Shown in pieces: positions 53,151 to 64,000 of a stretch of 64,000 nucleotides of DNA. Position 1 is the stretch's first letter; every line of letters starts with the position of its first letter. The DNA is from Labilithrix sp. (lineage in GTDB: Bacteria; Myxococcota_A; Polyangia; Polyangiales; Polyangiaceae). The notes below the pieces were generated by a model. It saw only the letters and a program-made list of their open reading frames with translations, did no database searches and had not been told where the DNA came from. The position numbers were made by a program, and so were the translations under genes. The stretch is from the NCBI GenBank assembly GCA_019637155.1, contig JAHBWE010000015.1, forward strand, positions 1 to 64,000. The letters run 5' to 3'.

Positions 53151-54448
53151 GCCTGCGGGCCGCGGCCTTCGCGCTCGGTCTCTTCGCGAGCGGCCTCTTC
53201 ACGAGCGGCGCCGCCTCCGCGCAAGACGAGCCGCCGCAGGTGGAGCTCCCCGCGAACCCGCCGCCTCCGACTCCGCCTCCGACTCCGCCGAAGCCCCGCC
53301 ACCCCGCGCCCATCCCCATTCCACGCGCGGTGGAGGGCGAGCGCGCGCCGCCGTGCGAGCAGGCCTTCATCGAGCACGTCTACAAGGCGACGAAGCCGAG
53401 CGTCGTGCGCATCACGCGGCCGGACGGCGCGCTCGGCACCGGCTTCGTCTATCACTCGCGCCGGCACGTCGCGACCGCGCTCCACGTCGTCGACCTCGGG
53501 CGCGAGCTGAAGGTCGAGTTCCCGAACGGCAAGCAGGTGAAGGCGGAGGTCGTCGCGGTCGACGATCGCCACGACCTCGCGCTCCTCGAGCTCGCGGAGG
53601 CGACCGACGCGCCGCCGCTCGTCCCGCGCTACAGCGTCACGATCGGCTCGCCGATCCTCGCGATCGGGAACCCGTACGGCGACGTCGCGCGCTACGTCGA
53701 CGAGCTCGAGGGCCTCCTCAACTTCAGCGTCTCGCAGGGCATCGTGAGCGCGAAGAGCGACGCGTTCATCCAGACCGACGCGGTCCTCTCCCCCGGCAAC
53801 TCCGGCGGCCCGATGCTGACCTGCGACGGCCGCGTCGTCGGCGTCGCGGACAAGCTCCTCGAGTCGCGGATCGGCTTCGGCGTGCCGGTGACGCACCTGC
53901 AGAAGCTCGTCCCGCACGCCCGCGAGTCGACGTACCGCGGCCGCTGGATCCCGCGCGACGCCGCGCTCGGCCTCGCGGTGCTCGTCGACGCGAATTCGTA
54001 CATCGGCTTCTACCTCGGCGGCAGCGTCGTCGGCTACGACCGCATCGCGCTCACGACCCGCCTCGGCCTCGCCTTCGCCGGGAAGGGCGACGTCTCCGAC
54101 GTCCCGGGCCCCGTCACCGATCGCTCGATCCGCCGCATCTTCGGCGAGCTCACGATCGGCTACCGCATGCTTTTCCTTCCTTACGCGTTTCCAACCTATT
54201 TCACGCTCGCCGGCGGCGTCTTCGGCACCTTCGACCGCGGCGAGCAGACGCGCCTCACCCTCGCGACGACGCCGGAGGGCGCGCCTGCGCTGGCCTCGCA
54301 GACGATCGACATCCGCGGCGGCGGCGTCAAACCGCTCGCGACCGCGGTGCTCCACCTCGCCACCCTCGAGCTCTCCTACGGCTTCGCCCTCGACGTGCTG
54401 CGACCGAAGTTCTCGACGCACCAGGTGCTGGTGGGCCTATCGTTCTGA
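53147..54448 (+). CDS. Secreted trypsin-like serine protease with a beta-barrel-like C-terminal domain
   Basis: 433 aa from the GTG at 53147. Signal peptide to about AASAQ (24-26), a Pro-rich linker (about 30-60), then a DegP/HtrA-type protease domain. Triad residues are His113 (ATALHVVD), Asp143 (DDRHDLALLEL) and Ser219 (GNSGGP). No PDZ domain follows. Instead about 180 residues (250-433) alternate in short amphipathic strands (YIGFYLGGSVVGYDRIALTTRLGLAFAG; RRIFGELTIGYRM; YFTLAGGVFG; ATAVLHLATLELSYGFAL) ending VLVGLSF with terminal Phe, the style of an outer-membrane barrel. Whether it is barrel-anchored or periplasmic is inferred. Downstream of bamD-like gene, co-transcribed. Confidence 0.75.
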   Translation: MSLRAAAFALGLFASGLFTSGAASAQDEPPQVELPANPPPPTPPPTPPKPRHPAPIPIPRAVEGERAPPCEQAFIEHVYKATKPSVVRITRPDGALGTGFVYHSRRHVATALHVVDLGRELKVEFPNGKQVKAEVVAVDDRHDLALLELAEATDAPPLVPRYSVTIGSPILAIGNPYGDVARYVDELEGLLNFSVSQGIVSAKSDAFIQTDAVLSPGNSGGPMLTCDGRVVGVADKLLESRIGFGVPVTHLQKLVPHARESTYRGRWIPRDAALGLAVLVDANSYIGFYLGGSVVGYDRIALTTRLGLAFAGKGDVSDVPGPVTDRSIRRIFGELTIGYRMLFLPYAFPTYFTLAGGVFGTFDRGEQTRLTLATTPEGAPALASQTIDIRGGGVKPLATAVLHLATLELSYGFALDVLRPKFSTHQVLVGLSF

Positions 54449-55015
54449 GAGCGCCGGCAGATCGGCGAAGAGGCGATCGACGTCGATGCTCGCGCCGGAG
54501 CGGAGGCGAAGCGTGCCGGTGGTCACGAGCTGCTGCGCCCATCCGCTCGCACCGCGCGTCCAGACCGCGAGCTCCTGCCGCTTGTGCGAGACGATGACGT
54601 ACTCCTCGAGCGTCGGGATCTGCAGGTAGTCCTCGAGCTTCACGCCGCGGTCCTTCTTCTCGGTCGACTTGCTCGTCACTTCGACGAGGAGAGATGGATT
54701 CACGCGCGTTTCGGAGGCTTGGGGATGGACCGCTCCGCTGCAGTACACGGCCAGGTCGGGATAGTACGCGACCCATCCCTTTTGCGTCGTGTCGACGGCC
54801 AGCATCTGATCGGAGCGCTCGAGGAGACAGGGGCCGTCACCGAGCGAGGGACGGATCGCGTCGTGAACGCGCCCGCAAAGAACGTTGTGCCGGAGCGACG
54901 CACCCGCCATCGCGACGATCTCGCCGTCGATCAGCTCATGCTTCTTTTCAGCCTCGAGCTCGTAGCGAAGGTACGCCTCGAAGTCGACGCTCCAGTGCGA
55001 CGGGTTGGCGACCAT
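54437..55015 (-). CDS. Uma2/DUF820-family (PD-(D/E)XK-like) nuclease
   Basis: 192 aa. Typical Uma2 pattern: YLRYELEAEKKHELIDGEIVAMAG (Glu of the ELIDGEI motif), HNVLCGRVHDAIRPSL, YYPDLAVYC (PD of the active site), and PSLLVEVTSKSTEKKDRGVKLEDYLQIPTLEEYVIVS (ExTSxST with Lys and the YxxI). These proteins fold like restriction endonucleases and are common in cyanobacteria and myxobacteria; cellular role is unclear. Its last 12 bp overlap the convergent protease gene. Confidence 0.85.
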   Translation of the reverse strand: MVANPSHWSVDFEAYLRYELEAEKKHELIDGEIVAMAGASLRHNVLCGRVHDAIRPSLGDGPCLLERSDQMLAVDTTQKGWVAYYPDLAVYCSGAVHPQASETRVNPSLLVEVTSKSTEKKDRGVKLEDYLQIPTLEEYVIVSHKRQELAVWTRGASGWAQQLVTTGTLRLRSGASIDVDRLFADLPALSER

Positions 55016-55059
55016 GTCGAGAAGATACCACGCGCTCCGTTGGTGCTAGGTTGCACGGG

Positions 55060-55463
55060 ATGATCGAGATCGAGCCGGCCTCCATGAAGAGCTCCGGTCG
55101 ATGCGCGTGCTGCGGCAAGACGAAGCGCACGGCGTGGGGGTTCGTCTACGAAGACGGCGGACCGCGCGCTTGTTACTTCGTCGAGTGGACGGAGGGCCAC
55201 GCCGAGCGCACCGCGCGCTTCGACGTCGTGCTCGGCCGCTGGTCCGACGACACGACCGAGGCCGATCGCGACGCGGTCTCGCTCGAGTACCGCGCGCGCG
55301 CGAGCGGCCCGCGCTTCGCGCTCGCCGACGCGGCCGGCCGGCCCGCGGCGGAGGTGGGGCGCGCGACGAAGAAGGACGACGTGACCGGGACGAAGCTCGC
55401 GGAGGAGGCGCTCGCCCTCGCGACCGCGATCCTCGCGTCCGACACGCGCTTCAAGGAGCTCCA

Positions 55464-55467
<4 letters not shown>
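55060..55467 (+). CDS. Small protein with a CxCC zinc-ribbon-like start, unknown function
   Basis: 135 aa from the ATG at 55060. A short CACCGKTKRTAWGFVYEDG start with clustered cysteines (a possible knuckle), then YFVEWTEGHAERTARFDVVLGRWSDD and a helical end (TGTKLAEEALALATAILASDTRFKELQ). No family recognised with confidence; the EWxxxHxxxxxxFDxxxGxW pattern is common to small bacterial proteins of unknown role. It overlaps the response regulator by four bases (GTGA), so it is the first gene of that operon. Confidence 0.55.
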
Positions 55468-56936
<1,469 letters not shown>

Positions 56937-56937
56937 G

Positions 56938-58071
56938 TTGCCAGAGTCCGCTTCGCCGCGAGAACAACCCCGCAGGGTCGTGCTCGAGTCCTCGGGGCGA
57001 AACAACCCGCTCGACGACGACTTCTTTGCGACGATCGACAGCGATGCGAAGGCATATCTGCTCGGCTGGATCGCGAGCGACGGCTCGATCCACAAGAACG
57101 GGTCGATCTCGATCTACATCCATCAGAAGGACGCCTACGTCCTGGAGCAGCTACGCGACGCCGTGTGCCCAGCGCTGCCGATTCGGCCCAAGAAGGGCAC
57201 TCTCCTGCGTGGCCTCTCGTTCTCGTCCAAGGCGATCGTTCGAGATGTGTGTCGGTGGCTCGGCATCACCCCCGGAAAGAAGGATGCCGTCGTCCGCTTT
57301 CCGGCGCTCCCCACCGACGCTCTCAAGTGGGCCTTCGTCCGCGGCTTCTTCGACGGCGACGGCTCTGTCTCCTCGCCCCGAGCGGGGAAGAAGAACGGAA
57401 CGCCGTACCCGCGATGCACGATCGCCAGCACGTCCGAGAAGCTCCTCGAAGCGATCGAGACGTTCTGCGCGATTCCATGTCATCGCGGTCGCCGGCACAT
57501 CGAGTGGGCCGGCAACAACGCGCTGGACTTCATGGCGCGCATCTACGAGGGAGCACCGACCGCGCTCGTTCGCAAGCGGAGTCTCTACGAGGACTGGGCG
57601 GCCTGGGTGCCGAGCTTGAGTGGGACCGGCGACCATGGACGCGAGCTCTCGTTCCGCTGGGTGAAGTGCCTCGACCAGGCTCGCGCTCCAACGAAGGCGC
57701 ATGCCTCCGACTCCGGCTATGACCTGATGCTCCTCGAAGCGGGGCACCGCGTCGGCAAGGTCCAGTTCTTTCGGACGGGCGTGAAGATTCAGCCGTCCTA
57801 CGGGTGGTACTTCGACCTCGTGCCTCGAAGCTCGATCTCGAAGACGGGCTACATGCTCGCCAACAGCATCGGCGTCATCGACCGGACCTACGTCGGTGAG
57901 GTCCTCGTCCCCCTCATCAAGGTCGACGAAAACGCGCGCGACCTCGAGCTGCCCGCACGCATCGTTCAAATCGTTCCGCGGCCGATTGTCCACGCCGCGT
58001 TCATCGAGGTCCCGTCCCTCGAAGAGAGCACGCGCGGAAGCGGTGGCTTCGGCTCGACGGGCGTGCGCTGA
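56938..58071 (+). CDS. LAGLIDADG homing-endonuclease domain fused to a complete dUTPase
   Basis: 377 aa from TTG 56938 (or 363 from GTG 56980). N-terminal half: two LAGLIDADG-type motifs, AYLLGWIASDGSI (39-51) and WAFVRGFFDGDGSV (from about 131), preceded by FFATIDSDAKAY, as in free-standing phage enzymes. Both have the acidic catalytic Asp (SDG, DGD). C-terminal half (about 245-377) is a dUTPase with all five motifs: SDSGYDL (near 258), PRSSISKTG, GVIDRTYVGE (312-321, catalytic Asp315), PARIVQIVP, RGSGGFGSTG (366-375). No Hint splicing motifs are visible. Starts 1 bp after the response regulator. Base composition is less GC-biased than its neighbours, consistent with horizontal acquisition. 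See findings. Confidence 0.85.
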   Translation: MPESASPREQPRRVVLESSGRNNPLDDDFFATIDSDAKAYLLGWIASDGSIHKNGSISIYIHQKDAYVLEQLRDAVCPALPIRPKKGTLLRGLSFSSKAIVRDVCRWLGITPGKKDAVVRFPALPTDALKWAFVRGFFDGDGSVSSPRAGKKNGTPYPRCTIASTSEKLLEAIETFCAIPCHRGRRHIEWAGNNALDFMARIYEGAPTALVRKRSLYEDWAAWVPSLSGTGDHGRELSFRWVKCLDQARAPTKAHASDSGYDLMLLEAGHRVGKVQFFRTGVKIQPSYGWYFDLVPRSSISKTGYMLANSIGVIDRTYVGEVLVPLIKVDENARDLELPARIVQIVPRPIVHAAFIEVPSLEESTRGSGGFGSTGVR

Positions 58072-58193
58072 GAACCGACCACGACGCAGCTTCGCGCGGA
58101 GATGACCACACCACGCTCCCGTCGCGTACAAATCCGCGCCATTCTGCGTGGACGATTGCGTCCTGCGTGTGCGTCTCGGGTTAGTCTCCATTC

Positions 58194-59627
58194 GTGCACG
58201 GCGTTGCCGACGCTCAGATGACCCCGCGCGCGGTGGGTCGTTACGTGCTCTACGGAGAGCTCGCGTCCGGCGGTATGGCCACCGTCCACTTCGGACGGCT
58301 GAGCGGGCCGGTCGGGTTCTCGCGCACGGTCGCGATCAAGCGGCTGCACCCGCACTTCGCGAAGGACCCCGAGTTCGTCACGATGTTCCTCGACGAGGCG
58401 CGCCTCTGCGGGCGCATCCGTCACCCCAACGTCGTGCCGACGCTCGACGTCGTCACGGTGGATGGCGAGATCTTCATCGTCATGGAGTACGTCGCCGGCG
58501 AGGCGCTCTCCAAGCTCCTCCGCACCGCCGCGCAGAAGAACGTCCTCATGCCGCCGAAGGTGGCGGCCACGATCATGTCCTCCGTCCTCCACGGCCTCCA
58601 CGCCGCGCACCAGACGAAGGACGAGCACGGCCGCGAGCTCGGCATCGTGCACCGTGACGTCTCCCCGCAGAACGTGCTCGTCGGCGCGGACGGCACCGCG
58701 CGCGTCCTCGACTTCGGCGTCGCCAAGGCGGCGGGCCGACTCCAGACCACGCGCGACGGGCAGGTCAAAGGCAAGATCGCGTACATGCCGCCGGAGCAGC
58801 TCTCCGGCGCGCCGGTGAACAAGCAAGTCGACATCTACGCCGCCGGCGTCGTGCTCTGGGAGATGCTCACCGGTCGCCGCCTCTTCGACGGCGAGACCGA
58901 GGCGATCGTCCTCGCGCGCGCGCTCGAAGGCACCGTCGATCCGCCGAGCTCCCACAACGCGTTCCTCGAGCCCGCGATCGACGGCATCGTCCTCCGCGGC
59001 CTCGCGCGCGATCCGGAGATGCGTTACGCGACCGCGCGCGAGATGGCGCTCGCGATCGAGCAGACGATCGGCCTCGCCTCGCCCTCCGAGGTCGGCGAGT
59101 GGGTCGAGATGGTCTCCGGCGACGAGCTCGCGCGCCGCGCGCAGACGATCAGCGCGATCGAGGTCGCCGCGCTCAACGCCGCCAACGAGCCGCCGAAGAT
59201 CAGCCTCTCGAAGCAGCCCCTCTCCGAGCCGCACTCGCAGGTCTCGAGCATCTCGGTCTCGCGTCCGGCGGTGAGCATGGCGCCGCCGAAGCGCACCTCG
59301 CCGAAGCTCATCGTCGCGGCCTTCGCCCTGCTCGCGTCGATCGGCGGAACGCTCGGCACGATCGCGATGAAGAACGTGCTCGCGGGTCCACATCGCGGCG
59401 AGGTCAATCAGCTCGCGAGCGAGCCGAAGCGCACGATCGTGTTCCTCTCTCCGCCGGAGAAGGCGGCGCGCGAGACGCCCGCGCCGCCGGCCGCGCCCGT
59501 CGTCACGTTCAAGCCGCCGCCCGTCATCACGAAGCCGCCGCCGAAGCCGCCGGCGAAGAGCTGCGATCCCCCCTACAGCGTCGATGGGAACGGCCATCGG
59601 GTGTACAACAAACCGTGGTGCTACTGA
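58194..59627 (+). CDS. Hanks-type Ser/Thr protein kinase with transmembrane helix
   Basis: 477 aa from GTG 58194 (an in-frame ATG at 58218 starts MTPRAVGRYVLYGEL). Kinase domain about 17-290: GELASGGMATVHFG, VAIKRLH, HRDVSPQN (Lys of HRDLKPxN replaced by Ser, a myxobacterial variant), LDFGVAK, AYMPPEQL, DIYAAGVVLWEMLTG. One membrane helix (LIVAAFALLASIGGTLGTIAM) near 365-385, then a Pro-rich outer region ending CDPPYSVDGNGHRVYNKPWC, a Cys-bounded tail seen in many myxobacterial kinases. The catalytic Asp and DFG are present. It is followed by a terminator and then a PEGA-like gene. Confidence 0.93.
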   Translation: MHGVADAQMTPRAVGRYVLYGELASGGMATVHFGRLSGPVGFSRTVAIKRLHPHFAKDPEFVTMFLDEARLCGRIRHPNVVPTLDVVTVDGEIFIVMEYVAGEALSKLLRTAAQKNVLMPPKVAATIMSSVLHGLHAAHQTKDEHGRELGIVHRDVSPQNVLVGADGTARVLDFGVAKAAGRLQTTRDGQVKGKIAYMPPEQLSGAPVNKQVDIYAAGVVLWEMLTGRRLFDGETEAIVLARALEGTVDPPSSHNAFLEPAIDGIVLRGLARDPEMRYATAREMALAIEQTIGLASPSEVGEWVEMVSGDELARRAQTISAIEVAALNAANEPPKISLSKQPLSEPHSQVSSISVSRPAVSMAPPKRTSPKLIVAAFALLASIGGTLGTIAMKNVLAGPHRGEVNQLASEPKRTIVFLSPPEKAARETPAPPAAPVVTFKPPPVITKPPPKPPAKSCDPPYSVDGNGHRVYNKPWCY

Positions 59628-59635
59628 CGCGTCGC

Positions 59636-59668
59636 TGATGCTCGCTCGCCTCAGTCGCCCGAGCATCA
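59636..59668 (+). terminator. Rho-independent terminator after the kinase gene
   Basis: A 9-bp perfect stem TGATGCTCG (59636-59644) / CGAGCATCA (59660-59668) with a 15-base loop, starting 9 bp after the kinase stop and followed by GTAAGTTTTCC with a short T-run. It would separate the kinase from the PEGA-like gene, giving the latter its own transcript. Confidence 0.65.
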
Positions 59669-59706
59669 CGTAAGTTTTCCGGTCCGATCGAGACCTATAC
59701 GCTGTA

Positions 59707-59724
59707 GCCTCCGACGCTGGAGGC
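59707..59724 (+). promoter_or_regulatory. Hairpin whose 3' arm contains the Shine-Dalgarno of the PEGA-like gene
   Basis: GCCTCC (59707-59712) pairs perfectly with GGAGGC (59719-59724) across a six-base loop. The right arm includes GGAGG, nine to fourteen bases before the ATG at 59733. In mRNA the ribosome-binding site would be in a short stem, which could limit translation or respond to RNA structure or temperature. A TATACG at 59697-59702 upstream may be the -10 of a promoter. Confidence 0.4.
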
Positions 59725-59732
59725 TGGACTCG

Positions 59733-60611
59733 ATGAGGCAACGTACGTGCTGGACGCTGGCTGCCGTGACGACGGTGATCACCACCTTCGCCACCGAAGC
59801 GATCGCGTTCGCGGCATCCGATGCCGAGCAATGCGCGGCCGCCGCCGGTCAAGCACAGGAGCTGAAGGACGAAGCCAAGTACCGCCGCGCGCGCGAGCAG
59901 CTCCTCATCTGCGCGCGCGACGTGTGTCCGGGACCAATCAAGAGCGACTGCGGTCGCTGGCTCACCGAGGTCGATCGCGATGCGCCGACGGTGGTGCTCG
60001 GCGCGCGCGACGCGAAGGGCGACCTCACCGACGTGAAGGTCTCGATGGACGGCGTCACCGTCCAGGAGAAGCTCGACGGCAAGCCGATCCTCGTCGACGC
60101 CGGCGAGCACACCTTCACGTTCGAGTCGAAGGACGGCTCGGTGAAGGAAGAGAAGGTGCTCCTCCGTGCCGCGGAGAAGGCGCGTCCGATCATCGTCACC
60201 TTCTCGAGCGGCGGCCCGCAGCCTCCGCCGGAGCCTCCGCCCGACCCCACCGGCGGCGGCTCGCTCGTGTTGCCGATCATCCTCGCCGGCGTCGCGGTCG
60301 TGGGCCTCGGCACGTTCGCGTTCATGGGCCTCACCGGCAAGGGCGAGGTCGACGACCTCGAGAAGTCGAACTGCAAGCCGAACTGCGACAGCGACAAGGT
60401 CGACAGCGCGCGGACGAAGCTCATCATCGCGGACATCGGTCTCGTCGGCGGCCTCATCGCCGGTGGCGTGGCCACCTACCTCTTCCTCACGCGCCCGAAG
60501 GCGCCCGAGGTGAAGACCGCCGCCAAGAACGAGTCCTTCCTCGGCCGGATGCGGCTCGATGGAGGGATTGTCGCGGGCGGTGCGATGGCCGGACTTTCCG
60601 CGAAGTTCTGA
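59733..60611 (+). CDS. Secreted PEGA-like protein with C-terminal membrane helices (paralogue of 6593-7597)
   Basis: 292 aa. A signal peptide (about 1-28) ends near IAFAASDA. A helical, Cys-containing N-terminal region (CAAAAGQAQELKDEAKYRRAREQLLICARDVC) follows, then a PEGA-like beta domain (DVKVSMDGVTVQEKLDGKPI, VDAGEHTFTFESKDG). A Pro linker leads to two hydrophobic helices (LVLPIILAGVAVVGLGTFAFMGL; LIIADIGLVGGLIAGGVATYLF). The order helical-PEGA-linker-two-helices is the same as in the protein at 6593-7597. Here it sits between two kinase genes. Function unknown; binding of envelope components is suggested for PEGA domains. Confidence 0.75.
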   Translation: MRQRTCWTLAAVTTVITTFATEAIAFAASDAEQCAAAAGQAQELKDEAKYRRAREQLLICARDVCPGPIKSDCGRWLTEVDRDAPTVVLGARDAKGDLTDVKVSMDGVTVQEKLDGKPILVDAGEHTFTFESKDGSVKEEKVLLRAAEKARPIIVTFSSGGPQPPPEPPPDPTGGGSLVLPIILAGVAVVGLGTFAFMGLTGKGEVDDLEKSNCKPNCDSDKVDSARTKLIIADIGLVGGLIAGGVATYLFLTRPKAPEVKTAAKNESFLGRMRLDGGIVAGGAMAGLSAKF

Positions 60612-60635
60612 GCGCTCGTTCGCGTCCGCCAGCTC

Positions 60636-60641
60636 TATAAT
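60636..60641 (+). promoter_or_regulatory. Consensus -10 box TATAAT
   Basis: A perfect TATAAT lies 14 bp before TTG 60655, just after the PEGA-like gene's stop. No good -35 element is seen at the expected distance. The transcription start would be near 60648, a few bases before the TTG, so a nearly leaderless mRNA is possible. Confidence 0.45.
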
Positions 60642-60654
60642 CGCCTCGAACGTC

Positions 60655-62817
<2,163 letters not shown>

Positions 62818-62852
62818 TCGCGCCTCGGAGCGCGTGGTAGGTCCGCGTCATC

Positions 62853-64000
<1,148 letters not shown>

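Noticed and set aside
56938..57650. LAGLIDADG domain considered as an intein inside dUTPase
   Set aside because: No N-terminal Cys/Ser splice residue, no block F/G HN motif, and the domain is N-terminal rather than inserted, so splicing is not supported by the sequence.

Overview
The window is a GC-rich chromosomal segment that looks like a myxobacterium (Myxococcota, probably a Polyangia/Sorangiineae-type lineage). This is inferred from content. There are five Hanks-type Ser/Thr kinases, one of them with the HRDVSPQN catalytic loop. There are many Asp/Ala/Pro-rich lipoproteins, TPR proteins with PEGA-like surface domains, and Cys/Asp-rich DCDGLVDCADPDCSG lipoproteins. Gene spacing is very tight, with ATGA/GTGA overlaps, and GC is high enough that almost every gene casts long shadow ORFs, which are left out.

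Layout. 1-3090: the 3' remnant of a sigma-factor-like gene abuts a small Mu-like prophage relic. The relic has an end carrying repeated TGTCAG/GTGAGTCAGAATT sites, a Mor-family activator, a gpI protease/scaffold and a coiled-coil protein. On the far side is the 3' part of an unrelated gene. 3.5-10.1 kb: PfkB kinase, mtnP, a lipoprotein, a TPR/PEGA-like protein and a Ser/Thr kinase (minus strand), then lgt. 10.2-19 kb: envelope and lipoprotein genes, including a polysaccharide deacetylase, tandem P-domain lipoproteins, an RseP-like site-2 protease and an alpha/beta-hydrolase lipoprotein. 19-20.8 kb: a poorly conserved block with a probable toxin-antitoxin pair, then a tRNA-Gln/tRNA-Glu operon with a clear promoter and terminator. 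20.9-24.9 kb: a non-RD Ser/Thr kinase diverging from a CIRCE-controlled groES-groEL operon. 25-33 kb: SGNH esterase, thioredoxin-like lipoprotein, metallo-beta-lactamase-fold hydrolase, HelD-like helicase, gpsA and a third kinase. 32.9-37.6 kb: a compact urease operon ureD-ureAB(fused)-ureC-ureF-ureG with no ureE and a His-rich UreG. 37.6-49.2 kb: lipoproteins, a HAD phosphatase, three overlapping glycosyltransferases, a BamB-like/YfgM-like pair and a very large membrane sulfatase with HEAT-like repeats. 49.4-54.4 kb: recG and greA (minus), then a BamD-like lipoprotein and an unusual protease with a barrel-like C-terminus (plus). 54.4-58.1 kb: Uma2-type nuclease, an NtrC-type sigma-54 activator and a LAGLIDADG endonuclease fused to a complete dUTPase. 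58.2-64 kb: two more kinases flanking a PEGA-like protein, then guaA running off the edge.

How it fits together. Much of the window serves the envelope: lipid modification of lipoproteins, BAM-type assembly factors, periplasmic proteolysis, and kinase/PEGA-like signalling pairs. The rest is housekeeping (GroESL, GpsA, GreA, RecG, MtnP, GuaA, urease). The most unusual items are the LAGLIDADG-dUTPase fusion, the recG reading frame that begins directly at the greA stop codon with no ordinary start codon, the protease-barrel fusion, the ureE-less urease with His-rich UreG, and the Mu-like relic with its multi-site end.
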